Shown: piece by piece, positions 28,889 through 39,654 of the stretch | Layout: each line of letters starts with the position of its first letter | How positions within the stretch are numbered: the stretch's first letter is position 1 | Source: DASQPA01 sp963757335 | GTDB taxonomy: Bacteria; Acidobacteriota; Thermoanaerobaculia; Multivoradales; UBA5704 | Length of the DNA: 64,000 nt | Assembly (NCBI GenBank): GCA_963757335.1 | Contig: CAVWRJ010000013.1 | Coordinates: forward strand, 372,001-436,000 | Direction of reading: 5' to 3' | The notes under the pieces: generated by a model | Told to the model about the DNA's origin: nothing | Databases searched by the model: none | The model's input: the letters and a program-made list of their open reading frames with translations, nothing else | Made by a program: the position numbers and the translations under genes

Positions 28889-30295
28889 ATGTGCGGGATC
28901 TTCGGCATCGACGGCTGTGACGACGCGGCCAACCTGACCTACCTGGGCCTCTACGCCCTCCAGCACCGGGGGCAGGAGAGCGCGGGGATCGTCTGCTGGG
29001 ACGGGCAGCACCTGGGCGTCGAGCGCGGCATGGGCCAGGTGTCGGACGTCTTCAAGGAGAAGGTGATCGCCCGCCTGCCGGGGAAACGTGCCCTCGGCCA
29101 CACCCGCTACTCGACCGCGGGGACGAGCGTCATCGCCAACGCCCAGCCGATCGTCGTCAAGACCTCGCTCGGGCCCCTCGGCATTGTCCACAACGGCAAC
29201 CTCACGAACCCGGTCGAGATCCGGCAGCGCCTGGAGAGCGAGGGCTCGATCTTCCAGACGACGAGCGATACCGAGGTGATCCTCCATCTCATGGCGCGAA
29301 ACCCGAGGAAGGACGTCGTCGAGTCCTTCATGCTGGCTTTAGAGCAGGTGCGAGGGGCCTACTCGCTCCTCCTCATCACTGACGGCTGCCTGATCGCCGC
29401 CCGCGACCCCCACGGCTTCCGCCCCCTCGCCCTCGGCGACCTGGACGGCTGTCCCTGCTTCGCCTCCGAGAGCTGCGCCTTCGACCTCCTGGGCGCCCGG
29501 GCCGTCCGCGAGCTCCTCCCCGGCGAGGTCCTGGTGTCGCGCGGCGGCCGGATCGAGGACGTCGAGAGCTTCCGGCTGCCCGAGATCCCCAGCCTGCCGG
29601 CGCGCTGCATCTTCGAGCATGTCTACTTCGCCCGCCCCGACAGCCACGTCTTCGGCGAGGCGGTCTCCCAGGTGCGACTGAAGATGGGGGCGCGCCTGGC
29701 GCGGGAGGCACCGGCGGTGGCGGACATCGTCGTGCCGGTGCCGGACAGCGGCCTCTTCGCGGCCCTCGGCTACAGCCGGGAATCGGGGCTGCCGCTCGAA
29801 TTCGGGCTGATCCGCAACCACTACGTGGGGCGGACCTTCATCCAGCCCAAGCAGTCGATCCGCAACTTCGGGGTGAAGGTCAAGTTGAACCCTGTCCGCG
29901 AGCTGATCGCGGGCAAGCGGGTGGTCCTGGTCGACGACTCGATCGTCCGCGGCACGACCTCGCAGAAGATCGTCCGCATGGTGCGCGACGCCGGGGCGGC
30001 CGAGATCCACGTCCGCATCTCGGCGCCGCCCACCCGCCACTCCTGCCACTACGGAATCGACACGCCGACCGAGCGCGAGCTCATCGCTTTTTCCAACGAC
30101 GTCGAGGAGATCCGCCGCTTCGTCGGCGCCGACAGCCTCGCCTACCTCTCGGTCGACGGCCTCCTCTCCTCCGTCCGCGGCGACCGGGACAGCTACTGCA
30201 CCGCCTGCTGGACGGGCGACTACCGGGTCCCCATCAGCGTCGAGGACCGGCGCCAGGCGGAGCTGTTTCCGCTCCGGATGGCGGAAGGGGAGTAG
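28889..30295 (+). CDS. purF: Amidophosphoribosyltransferase PurF
   Basis: PurF makes 5-phosphoribosylamine from PRPP and glutamine, the first committed step of purine synthesis. The 468-residue protein begins MCGIFGIDG; Cys2 is the N-terminal nucleophile after Met removal. Glutaminase features HRGQESAGI and GHTRYSTAG are present. The PRPP loop VVLVDDSIVRGTTS is at about 345-358. C-terminal Cys residues in SYCTACWTG resemble the Fe-S-type B. subtilis branch. It is separated from purL by a terminator. Confidence 0.96.
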   Translation: MCGIFGIDGCDDAANLTYLGLYALQHRGQESAGIVCWDGQHLGVERGMGQVSDVFKEKVIARLPGKRALGHTRYSTAGTSVIANAQPIVVKTSLGPLGIVHNGNLTNPVEIRQRLESEGSIFQTTSDTEVILHLMARNPRKDVVESFMLALEQVRGAYSLLLITDGCLIAARDPHGFRPLALGDLDGCPCFASESCAFDLLGARAVRELLPGEVLVSRGGRIEDVESFRLPEIPSLPARCIFEHVYFARPDSHVFGEAVSQVRLKMGARLAREAPAVADIVVPVPDSGLFAALGYSRESGLPLEFGLIRNHYVGRTFIQPKQSIRNFGVKVKLNPVRELIAGKRVVLVDDSIVRGTTSQKIVRMVRDAGAAEIHVRISAPPTRHSCHYGIDTPTERELIAFSNDVEEIRRFVGADSLAYLSVDGLLSSVRGDRDSYCTACWTGDYRVPISVEDRRQAELFPLRMAEGE

Positions 30296-30310
30296 GAAGA
30301 GGGCCTCCTC

Positions 30311-30352
30311 CTCCCAAACAAAAGCCCCCGCGCCCAGAGGGCCACGGGGGCT
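30311..30352 (-). terminator. Intrinsic terminator for the ABC ATPase operon
   Basis: AGCCCCCG (30323-30330) pairs with CGGGGGCT (30345-30352). On the minus strand the stem is followed by TTTGTTTGG. It lies between the convergent purF and ABC genes and may also slow purF transcription. Confidence 0.7.
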
Positions 30353-30384
30353 TCGCGATTGGCGGATCGGGTAGACCTTGCGTC

Positions 30385-31131
<747 letters not shown>

Positions 31132-31149
31132 GATTTTCTCCCTTGCAAA

Positions 31150-32412
31150 TTAGTTCACGCGCAGGACGTCGTGCCCATCCCACGCCGAGGTGTCGGAAAG
31201 GATGACCTTGTCTCCCACATTCAAGCCGCCCACGATCTCGATCGTGCTGACCGAGCTCCTGCCGAGCTGGACCGGGACGCGCTGCGCCTCCTTGCCGTCC
31301 TCGACCAGCTTGAACATCTGGACCTTGCTGTTGGGCTGGCCGTAGGCCGGCCGGCCGACATAGAGGACGTTGTCGAGGCGCTCGATCAGGATCGTGCCGT
31401 CGACCGAGAGGTCGACCCGCGCCCCCTTGGGGAGCGCGCCCTTGTCGAGCCGGACGTCGACGGTCACCGTGCCGTCCTGGACCGACGGGGCGACCCGGCT
31501 GACGTGACCGGAGACGATGCCGTTCCGGGTGTCGATCTGGGCCGACTGGCCGATCACCACGTCCTTCGCCTGGGTCTCCGGGATCTTGAGCTCGGCCTTC
31601 AGGTGGTCGGGCTGGGCGACGCGGGCGAGGTTGGCCCCGGGCGCCACCTTCTGGCCGACCTGGACCGGCAGCTCCTGGAGGACGCCGTCGATGCCCGCCT
31701 TGACGTGGAGGGCCTCGACCTGGCGGCGCTTCAGCCCGTAGACCGCCACCGCCTGGTTGACGCGGGCGCGCTGGGCGGCGAGCTGGGCCTGGGCCGAGAG
31801 GGCGTTCTGCCGGACCTTCTGCTTCTCGAAGGCGCTCTGCTTGCCGAGCGTCGCCGACTGCATGGTCGACTTCTTCATCGTGATCTCGGGGATCAGGCCG
31901 TCCTTGGCGAGCTTGACGTCGGCCTCCGCCTGGAGCTTCGACTGCTCGCTCTGCGACTCGACCGAGGCGGCCGTCGACTGCTGGTCCAGAAGCTCCTTGT
32001 CGAGCTTGGCCTGGAGATCCTGGTAGTCGGCCTGGGCAGCCTTCAGCTGCGACTCCGCCTCGGCCGCATTCTGCTCCAGATCCGGGTTGCTCATCTCGAG
32101 AAGGAGGGTGTCCTTGGTCACCGTGACGCCGGGGAGAGCGGGGATCCGCTCGATCCGCCCGTCGACTAAAGCCGGGACGTAGCGGATGTCCTCCGCCACC
32201 AGGGTCCCGGGACCGCGCACCTCGCGCTGCATCGGGCCGCGCTGGACCGTGTCGACCCAGATCGTCGCCTTGTCCACCGTCGGCGCCGCCGGCCGCAGAC
32301 GGCCGAGGCCCAGGGTGACCAGCAGGATGGCGACCAGGGCGACGGCGCCCCAGATGATCCGGCGCGTCCGCTTCTTCTTTGCTTCTCCAGTCCGCTGAAC
32401 ATCCATACCCAT
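31150..32412 (-). CDS. RND/MacA-type periplasmic membrane-fusion protein
   Basis: A 420-residue HlyD/MacA-like adaptor that links an inner-membrane transporter to an outer-membrane channel. ATG 32412 is chosen because GAGAGGA is about seven bases upstream. An N-terminal membrane segment lies at about 18-40 (IIWGAVALVAILLVTLG). Then comes a lipoyl half-motif, a long coiled-coil hairpin (about 95-215, rich in Gln, Ala, Lys, Glu), the second lipoyl half GIDGVLQELPVQVGQKV, and beta-barrel domains. It is co-directional with the ATPase gene and probably its partner; the permease is missing from the locus. Confidence 0.9.
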   Translation of the reverse strand: MGMDVQRTGEAKKKRTRRIIWGAVALVAILLVTLGLGRLRPAAPTVDKATIWVDTVQRGPMQREVRGPGTLVAEDIRYVPALVDGRIERIPALPGVTVTKDTLLLEMSNPDLEQNAAEAESQLKAAQADYQDLQAKLDKELLDQQSTAASVESQSEQSKLQAEADVKLAKDGLIPEITMKKSTMQSATLGKQSAFEKQKVRQNALSAQAQLAAQRARVNQAVAVYGLKRRQVEALHVKAGIDGVLQELPVQVGQKVAPGANLARVAQPDHLKAELKIPETQAKDVVIGQSAQIDTRNGIVSGHVSRVAPSVQDGTVTVDVRLDKGALPKGARVDLSVDGTILIERLDNVLYVGRPAYGQPNSKVQMFKLVEDGKEAQRVPVQLGRSSVSTIEIVGGLNVGDKVILSDTSAWDGHDVLRVN

Positions 32413-32532
32413 AGTCGTTTCCTCTCCGGCACCATTACGCACGGGCCATGCCCAAGGTTGCAGGGGTTCTCTATCTTACGCCGGTGTCGCCATTTAACGA
32501 AAACGGGACGGCGCGGCCGGGGGACGCCCCGG

Positions 32533-35500
32533 TCATCGGGGTGTCCGTTTGCGGGAAGATGCAGTCCCAGAAGCGGACACCTTTTCGGCTCCCCCGGCTC
32601 CCCCGGCTCCTGAAACCTCGGAGCGGACCTCCCGTGTCAGCCAGCGCTCGCGGTACTCGCGGAGCGCCGGGGTGTCCGGGAAGTACTCGCCGGGGGCGAA
32701 CGGATAGCCGCTCATGGCGTGGAAGGGGAGAGGCTCGACCTGCCCGGCCTCCCAGGTGTTGCGGTCGGCGTCCTTGTCCCAGCCGACGCTCTCGAAAAAG
32801 ACGGTGCGGTTAAAGCCGGGAGCCACGGGCGGCAGGCGCGAGGCGTCGAAGGTGAGGGCGATCTCGTCGCCGGCGGCGAGGACGGCCGAGCGGTCGTCGG
32901 AAGCTGAGGCCAGCAGCTCCCGGACGTCGCCGAAGCGGGTGTAGCGGCCGGGGAGGGGGAGCCAGGGGGAGGCGGCCGAGACCCGGCCGTAGTCGTAGCC
33001 ATGCGGGCCGTTGGGGGAGCGCCGGACGAGGGCCGAGAAGCCGCGATAGGAGAGCTCAGCCGTCGCCGGAGCGAGCCGGGCCCGGACGACGGCCTCCCCG
33101 TCGGCGGCAGGGAGAGCGGTCCAGGCGATGCGGTCCCAGGCCAGCCAGAGCGAGGTGACGATGCGGAGCCGCCGGGCGCCCCGGGGGAGGGGCGGGGTGT
33201 CGACGACTAAAGTCTTGGTCTTCCCCGCCGGGTAGCCCAGGACCGGCATCAGCACCTGCCAGCCGGCGGCGGTCTCGACCTCCAGCCGGGGCGGTACAGA
33301 GGCGAGGTCGCGGCGCCCAGCGATGGCGAGGTTCAGGCTCGCGTCGGCGGGGAAGATCCAGCCGTCGAGGTGGAGGCGGACGGGGCCCTCCGGAGCCCGG
33401 CCGAGGTCGAAGGTGAAGGTCCAGGGCGCCGCGGCGATCCCCTGGTAGGGGCCGGGGACGTAGCCGCCGGCGTAGACCTCGTCGCGGGCGCGCACCGCGG
33501 CGGTCACCTCCTGGCCGGCGCCGTCCCAGGCCGCGGTGACCGGCTGGAGGCCGCGGCTGCCGAGGACCCTGCCGGGGTTGGGAGGTCCGGGGAGCACCCG
33601 GAGGTTGCTCGCCACCTCGACCTCCGCTGGGTGGTCGACCACCCAGAGCCGCACCTGGTCGAAGTAGGCCGCCTCCCAGAGCTCCTCGGTGACGCTCAGC
33701 TGATAGATGCCGTTCTCCGGCCGGGCGCCGTCGACCCGGACCAGCTCCTCGGGGTCGGCGCCGGCGTAGACCCCGGGGGCGACGGGGAGGCCCAGGGGTG
33801 CTGCCCAGAGGAGGTCGGTGACGAACTCCATCCGCTCGCCGTTCCAGGTATAGAGGAAGGGGCAGCTCCCTTTGAGCACCTGCTCCTCGATCACCGCCTG
33901 GTCGCCCGCCACCTGCAGCCGGTTCTGGGGGACGCCGTTGGTCCACACCACCCGCAGCAGCTCGGCCTGGCGCTCTCTGCCGAGACCGAAGTGGGTGACC
34001 TCGCCTTGAGCTTCGCGGAATTGGTAGGCCGCGCCCGACCGTAGCTCCAGGGTGGCAGCCAAGCCCGAAGAGGTTGTTCTTGCCGTTCCCCTTCCCCAGG
34101 CCGCGCAGGCGGACGTCCAGCCAATGGTTGCGGTTGCCGCCGTCGTCGTCGATCCGGTAGAGGCCGTCCGGCCCGGTCACGACGAGGTCGAGGTCGCCGT
34201 CCCCGACTAAGTCGGCGGCGGCGACGCTCCCCCCGCGGGCCGGACCGCTCTGGACAGGGAGCGGGGTGAAGCCGGCGCCACGCCGGGCCAGGACGAAGAG
34301 CCCGGGCTCGCCGCTGAGGACGAGGTCCAGGTCGGCCGTCGTTGTCGAGGTCGGCGGCCAGGAGGGCGGTGAACCGCGCACCGGGAGGGAGGGGCGCCGG
34401 GAGGTCCCAGGGCTCGAAACGGCCGCCGCCCCGGTTATGCCAGAAGGAGAGCCGGTCGCCCGCCGCGGCGAGCACCGCCAGGTCGGGGCGGCCGTCGTCG
34501 TCGAGATCGGCGGCGACCACCGCCCGTGCCGGGGGGACCCTGGCGAGGCCCGACTCCGCAGTGCGGTCAGAGAAGCGCCCCTGGCGCAGGTTGTCGAGCC
34601 AGGTGAGGCCGCTCGGGCCGTCCGGATGGACGAGGAGGAGGTCGAGGTCGCCGTCCCGGTCGAGGTCGGTCGCGATCGCCTGGCTCACCGTGCGGGCGGG
34701 GGTCTTCGGGAGGGAGGGAAACGCCTTGTCCCCCACCGCGGTCAGCGCCCCGGTGCCGGGATTCGACCAGAGGTCGGCCGTGCCTCCCCCCCCGACTCCG
34801 CCTCCGGCGAGCGCCAGGTCGAGATCGCCGTCGCCGTCGTAGTCGAGAACCGCCGCCGCCGTGGCTCCCACCCCGCCGGCCCCGGCGAGGCCGAAACCGG
34901 GGGTGACCGCGAAGCCCCCCTTGCCGTCCCCCTTGAAGACGAGCACCGTGCCCGGGCCATAGGCGAGGAGATCGAGCGCCCCGTCGTTGTCGAGATCGGC
35001 GGCGAGGAGGTGGGTGGCGCCGGGGGCGGGGAGGACGGGGGAGGGTTTGAAGCCGGCGGCGGCCAGGCGCACCTCCAGGCCGGGGTGCTCGCCGAGCACC
35101 AGCCGCGCCAGGTCGGGCTTGCGGTCGCCGTCGAAGTCGGCGACCGCGAGGGTGGCGGTCCCCGCTGGGGAGGGGGTGGGGTCGAGGCGGGCCCCCCGGA
35201 GGGTGACGGCGAGGGGGGGCCCCCACTCGGCGGCCGGCGGCTCGTCGCCGAAGCGGGTGACCGGCACCCCCTGGATGCCGCGGGTCAGCTCGCGCTGGCT
35301 CCCCTGGTACATGGAGGTCGATTTGAGGATGTTCTCCAGCCGCAGCGCCGGCACCCGGGCGGCGGCGAGTTCGTTCTTCTCCAGGGCGGCGAGGACGCTG
35401 TCGAGCGCCGGTACGGCCGCCGGCGGGGGCTGCCAGAGGATCTCGCGCACCCGCAGATAGGAGGCGGTCGCCGTGGCGCGGTCGCCGGCCGCGATCGCCC

Positions 35501-36066
35501 GGGAGCCGCGCTGGAGGAGGACGACGAGGTTCTCCGGCCGCAGCTTCGCCAGGCGCTCCAGGGCCTGCCCGGCGAGATCCTGGGCCGTCCCCCCGGCGGC
35601 TCCCGCCCCACCCGTGGTGGCGGACCGGTAGGCGGCGTAGAGGGTCTCGACATCGTCGGGAGCCGCGGTCATGGCGCGCGCGAAGCTCGCCAGAGCCTCC
35701 TCGGGCCGCCCCGCCCACAGCAGCACCTCGCCCCGCAAGGCCAGGAGGTCCGCCCGGCCCGGCGCCCTGGCGAGCGCCCGGTCCACGGCTGCCAGCGCCG
35801 CGCCGTAGTGCTGCTGGCGGAGAGCTGCGACCGCCAGGTCGGCGGGGCCCAGAGGGTCCTCCGGGGCCAGCTTGACGAGCTCGGCGAAGGTCTTCTCGGC
35901 CTCCGCCGGCCGTTCGTTCTCCAGCTGGGCCACCCCCAGATCCCGCAGCTCGATCGCTTTCCGTGGCAGAGCCGTGGGAGAGGCGGCCATAACGGCCAGG
36001 CTGCCGATGCCGAGGAGAGCGAGAGTGGGGGAGGAGGAGCCGGAGCCGGGAGACGAGGGGGGGCAT
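32533..36066 (-). CDS. Large exported TPR / FG-GAP / ASPIC-UnbV protein, three frameshifts
   Basis: Three minus-strand segments read as one protein once single-base shifts are removed: at the GGGGG 36027-36031, at 34334-34337 and at 34059-34060. The corrected length is exactly 1176 residues. Start ATG 36066 gives a signal peptide, MPPLVSRLRLLLP then LALLGIGSLAVMAA, and a -10-like TAGAAT ends eight bases upstream. Domains: TPR repeats (about 30-220), FG-GAP/VCBS repeats with calcium-type loops such as DFDGDRKPD, DLDNDGALD, DYDGDGDLD and DLDRDGDLD (about 300-640), an ASPIC/UnbV module (NHWLDVRLRG and FREAQGEVTHFGLG), then about 450 C-terminal residues of unknown beta-rich sequence. Likely a surface or periplasmic structural or adhesion protein. 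Confidence 0.8.
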
Positions 36067-36111
36067 GGAGCGGCATTCTAGCCCCGCCGCCCTCGTGCTA
36101 GCCTTGCCGCC

Positions 36112-36624
36112 ATGAGCGCCAGCGCCGAAGAGCACCGCCGCTACTCGCCCCACCACCTGGGCTTCGCCGTCATTACGGTGAGCGACTCCCGCACGCCGGA
36201 GACCGACACCGGCGGCGCCACCGTCCGCGAGCTGGCGGCGGCGGCCGGTCACCGGGTGCTGGGGGCGAACCTGGTGCGGGACGAGATCCCCGCCATCCGC
36301 CAGGCGGTCGAGGCGATGCTCCTTTCCGAGGGGATCGACGTCCTCGTCCTGACCGGCGGCACCGGGGTCTCCCCCCGGGACGTGACGGTCGCGGCGGTCA
36401 CCCCCCTCTTCGAGCGCCCGGTCGAGGGCTTCGGCGAGATCTTCCGCATGCTCTCCTACGAGCAGATCGGAGCGGCAGCCATGCTCTCCCGCGCCACCGC
36501 CGGCCTGATCGACGGCCGCGCCGTCTTCCTCCTCCCCGGCTCCCCCGGAGCGGTGGCCCTGGCGATGGAGAAGCTGATCCTCCCCGAGGTGGCGCACCTA
36601 TTGGGGCAGGCGCGGCGGCGCTAG
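36112..36624 (+). CDS. moaB: Molybdenum cofactor biosynthesis protein, MoaB/Mog family
   Basis: A 170-residue MoaB/Mog protein that adenylylates molybdopterin before MoeA acts. Motifs: FAVITVSDSRTPETDTGG (about 17-34), a helix region, VLVLTGGTGVSPRDVT (about 82-97), and LPGSPGAVALAMEKLILPE. ATG 36112 has no ribosome site, but TAGCCT lies seven bases upstream. It points away from the FG-GAP gene at a divergent 45-base gap. moeA is elsewhere in the window. Confidence 0.9.
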   Translation: MSASAEEHRRYSPHHLGFAVITVSDSRTPETDTGGATVRELAAAAGHRVLGANLVRDEIPAIRQAVEAMLLSEGIDVLVLTGGTGVSPRDVTVAAVTPLFERPVEGFGEIFRMLSYEQIGAAAMLSRATAGLIDGRAVFLLPGSPGAVALAMEKLILPEVAHLLGQARRR

Positions 36625-37243
36625 TGGTTCGTCAGCCTTGGTTTGCCGACCCCGTGTCTCAGACTCTGCGCCCCCGTACTCTGAGTCTGCGCCCCTGTAC
36701 TCTGAGTCTGAGCCCCTGTGTCTCTGAGTCTGAGCCCCTGTGTCTCTGAGTCTGAGCCCCTGTGTCTCTGAGTCTGAGTCCCTGTGTCTCTGAGTCTGAG
36801 CCCCTGTGTCTCTGAGTCTGAGTCCCCGTGTCTCTGAGTCTGAGCCCCCGTGTCTCTGGCCTGGAGACCCGTATCTCGAACCTTGCGCCCCGTATCTCCG
36901 AGTCGGAGTCCCCATATCTCTGGTCTGGAGCCCCGTACCCCTGACTTTGAGACGCCTCGCTCGCGCTTGGAGAGCCGTATCTCGGATCTGGATCTACCTG
37001 CTCATGGCTTGGAGCGCCGTGGCGGGGAACTCGGCCGCGTGGCGGCTCGCCGTTTTCCCGGTCTGCAATGAACCCTACGGCGAAGCGGACTCCCGGAACC
37101 CACTCGGCGCCGATGTAGTCCGCGGTGAGCGGGTACCTGCACCGGCTTAGAGCCGCCGGCCGCGGGTCATCGAAGCTTGACGCTCAGTTCCCGATGTGTT
37201 TCAATTTCGCTTCTTAACATCTCCTTGTCCAAGGAAGGTTTGC
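36625..37243. other. Gene-free region dominated by a tandem array
   Basis: No credible gene in 619 bases. The first 390 bases hold the tandem repeat described separately. The last 180 bases are ordinary, with a small AT-rich patch at 37190-37230 and AAGGAAGG before the amidase start. Frames across the array encode only repeat-derived peptides. Confidence 0.8.
36650..37014. repeat. Tandem array of 17 units, 21-22 bp
   Basis: Units follow CCCCTGTGTCTC-TGAGTCTGAG, with 22-bp units 4-10 nearly identical and the flanking ones drifted to 21 bp. Unit count and period were read directly and the ends match exactly. Variants keep TCTCTGAGTCTGAG and a CCCC start. No spacers, so it is not CRISPR. It sits just after moaB and before the amidase gene of unlike composition. 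Confidence 0.9.
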
Positions 37244-39280
37244 ATGCTGAAAAAGCCGGTCTCCGTTGCCATCGCGTTATTCGCGTCGTTTGGTGCAATC
37301 GCAAACGCCGCGGACCTGAGCGCGTCGTACGAGCGCGCCAGCAGGGAATTCGGCGTGCCGCTGGAGATCGTCCGCGCCGTCGCCTACGTACGCTCGGGCG
37401 GAGTGCAGCGGCAGCCGTCGACGTTCAGTGACCGTCCGCCGGCGTACGGCGTCATGGGGCTGCGCGACGACGACTGGTTCGGGCACAGCCTGCGCGACGC
37501 GGCCGCGCTGCTCGGCGTCTCGCCCGATCTGCTGCGAACGGATGCCGAGGCCAACATTCGCGGCGGGACGGCGCTGCTGGCCCGCATCGCGGCGAAGCAC
37601 CCCGAGGCCGTGGCGCGCGACGTCGACAGTTGGCGCGGCGTGGTCGCGGAGTTCAGCGGCATCCCTCAGAAGGAAATCGCCGATCTCTTCGCGCAGCAGG
37701 TCCTCGAGCGGATTCATCCCGACGCGCCGGCGCCGAGAAGCGGCGCGCGGCGCATTGCAACGCTGGTCAATACCTCTTGTTCGAACGTGGTCTGGTACGG
37801 CGACACCATTCCCACCACCAACTATGCCGTCGGCCGAAACGGCGTGGCCATCACCATGGACGTCATCCACACCACCGAGGAGACCGCCGCCGACACGCTG
37901 TCGATTTTTCAGAATTCGTCGAACCAGGTGAGCTCGAACTATCTCGTCAATCGCGACGGCTCGGTGTGGCAGTTCGTCGCCGACGCCAACACCGCGTACC
38001 ACTGCGGCAACAGCTCCTACAACCGCGCCTCGATCGGCATCGAGATGGAAGGATGGGCCGAGGGCTCGCCGCTGGAAGACTACTCGTGGCAGACGCCGGA
38101 GCAGTGGCAGTCGCTGGAAGCGCTGGTGTCCTGTCTGCACGGCGCGTACGCAATTCCGCTGGACCGCGCGCACCTCATCGGCCATAACCAGGTGCCCGAC
38201 CCGAACAACCCGGCGCTGTACTGGGGCGGCGCGAACCATCACTGGGATCCGGGTCCCGCCTGGAGCTGGGACCATCTCATGACCGATCTCGGTCACCTCG
38301 CCGTCCCCGCCGCGGTCTCGGTTGCCTCGAAGTGCACGGTGACGGCGCTGCCGCAAGCGTCGGCGCCGCAAATCACGTACGTCTGGCCGGGAGAGAAATT
38401 CACCGCCTATGACGCGGTCGGCTCGTATCAGGAGATCTATCTGGCCGGCCGCGAATTCGCGCAGGCGTCCTCGCTGCCCGTGGGCTGGTACCACTGGGAC
38501 GGATGGGTCCCGTCGTCATGCCTGTCCACGCTGGCCAGCAGTACGCGCCTCGAGGTCAGCGGCGCGTTCCCCAACACGCTGGAAGTCCGCGACGGAGCGC
38601 AGCAGTCGTCGACGGTCCTGGGCCACATCGGCGAGGGCAAGCGGTTCGTCGCCACCGGCAATACGCAGTCGGGTTTTGACGGCTATCTCTGGTACGAGTT
38701 CGCGCTCGCCGGCGACACCGGCGGTCCCACCGGCTGGTCCTCCTCGGTCCATCTGACAGTGGGCGACGTGGCGAGTTGCTACGGCGTGAGCGCCGCCAGC
38801 AGCCCGACCTCGGGCGGCACGGCTTCGATCGGCACCGCGCCGGACTGCTTCGGCGGCTTCGCGAACGGTGACGCGGTGTCCATCTCTGTGTCGGCGAACA
38901 GCGGCTACAACTTCTCGAGCTGGACGGCGGCGAACTGCACGCTGGCCAATCCAAGCGCGTCTTCGACGACCTGCACGATCACCGGCGCCGGAAAGGCCGC
39001 CGTCACGGCGAACTTCGCCGCCATCCCGTGCTACACGCTCGCGAAAAGCGCCAGCCCCTTGGCCGGCGGCAGCGTGACCATCAATACATCACAGAATTGT
39101 CCGGGCGGGTTCACCAGCGGCACCGCGGTTTCGATCACCACCACGCCGAACGGCACCTACAGCTTCACGAACTGGACTTCCACCAATTGCACGCTGGGCA
39201 ACGCGAATGCTGCTTCCACGACATGCACCATGACCGGCGCGGGGAACGCGAGCGTGACGGCGAGGTTCCGCAAGCACTGA
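37244..39280 (+). CDS. Exported N-acetylmuramoyl-L-alanine amidase with SLT-like and beta-repeat domains
   Basis: A 678-residue secreted cell-wall amidase. ATG 37244 follows AAGGAAGG. Signal peptide about 1-24. Residues about 25-140 resemble a lytic-transglycosylase fold (YGVMGLRDDDW, ANIRGGTALLARI), but the position where the catalytic Glu is expected reads VRSGG (49-53), so transglycosylase activity is doubtful. The Amidase_2 domain (about 185-350) keeps IHTTE with His209, IGIEMEGW, AHLIGHNQV and HWDPGPAW. An SH3-like region follows (about 360-510), then two cysteine-containing beta repeats, each with NW/SWT-x-x-NCTL...TTCT-x-TGAG. Base use is more relaxed than in neighbours, suggesting transfer. 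Confidence 0.85.
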   Translation: MLKKPVSVAIALFASFGAIANAADLSASYERASREFGVPLEIVRAVAYVRSGGVQRQPSTFSDRPPAYGVMGLRDDDWFGHSLRDAAALLGVSPDLLRTDAEANIRGGTALLARIAAKHPEAVARDVDSWRGVVAEFSGIPQKEIADLFAQQVLERIHPDAPAPRSGARRIATLVNTSCSNVVWYGDTIPTTNYAVGRNGVAITMDVIHTTEETAADTLSIFQNSSNQVSSNYLVNRDGSVWQFVADANTAYHCGNSSYNRASIGIEMEGWAEGSPLEDYSWQTPEQWQSLEALVSCLHGAYAIPLDRAHLIGHNQVPDPNNPALYWGGANHHWDPGPAWSWDHLMTDLGHLAVPAAVSVASKCTVTALPQASAPQITYVWPGEKFTAYDAVGSYQEIYLAGREFAQASSLPVGWYHWDGWVPSSCLSTLASSTRLEVSGAFPNTLEVRDGAQQSSTVLGHIGEGKRFVATGNTQSGFDGYLWYEFALAGDTGGPTGWSSSVHLTVGDVASCYGVSAASSPTSGGTASIGTAPDCFGGFANGDAVSISVSANSGYNFSSWTAANCTLANPSASSTTCTITGAGKAAVTANFAAIPCYTLAKSASPLAGGSVTINTSQNCPGGFTSGTAVSITTTPNGTYSFTNWTSTNCTLGNANAASTTCTMTGAGNASVTARFRKH

Positions 39281-39350
39281 TCGCTACAGCCGCCTTCACG
39301 GATTGATCGTGACCGCCTGCTCTACCTATCATTCCAAGACTGACGAAGCG

Positions 39351-39614
39351 CTAGGCTGAATTCCGCGGTCGGCGGAGCACCGGGGCGAGCAGGAGGAGCA
39401 GGAGCGCGCCGAGGAGAGCGGTGACGACGCTCCGGCCGTCGAAGGAGACGAGCCCCCCGAAGCCCAGCCAGGTCGCGAGGGCCCCGCCCGCGAGCGCGCC
39501 CACAACCCCCAGGAGGACGCTCCCGAAGCATCCTCCAGGTTCGCCGCCGGCCCGGATCCGGAGCGAGACGAGGCCGGCGATCAACCCGGCTAGAATCCAC
39601 GTGGCGATACCCAT
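39351..39614 (-). CDS. GlsB/YeaQ/YmgE-family small membrane protein
   Basis: An 87-residue membrane protein. Three hydrophobic segments and the family start MGIATWILAGLIAGLVS are visible, followed by GGCFGSVLLGVVGALAGG. The group is described as stress-responsive and transglycosylase-associated, with no proven activity. GGGAG precedes the start. Its start is divergent from polA; the ATG-to-ATG gap is about 40 bases. Confidence 0.85.
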   Translation of the reverse strand: MGIATWILAGLIAGLVSLRIRAGGEPGGCFGSVLLGVVGALAGGALATWLGFGGLVSFDGRSVVTALLGALLLLLLAPVLRRPRNSA

Positions 39615-39639
39615 CTTCGGCTCCCATCATCCCACGGCA

Positions 39640-39645
39640 TACAAT
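39640..39645 (+). promoter_or_regulatory. -10-like TACAAT before polA
   Basis: TACAAT ends nine bases before the polA ATG, so the transcript would start next to the start codon. No good -35 hexamer is visible. Confidence 0.4.
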
Positions 39646-39654
39646 GGCCCCGCC

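Noticed and set aside
36598..36915. Open frame of 105 codons across the tandem array, minus strand
   Set aside because: Peptide is a repeat of the 22-bp unit (GSDSETRG type) with no start signal; an artefact of the repeat.
36650..37014. CRISPR array
   Set aside because: Units abut with no unique spacers, and no cas genes are nearby.
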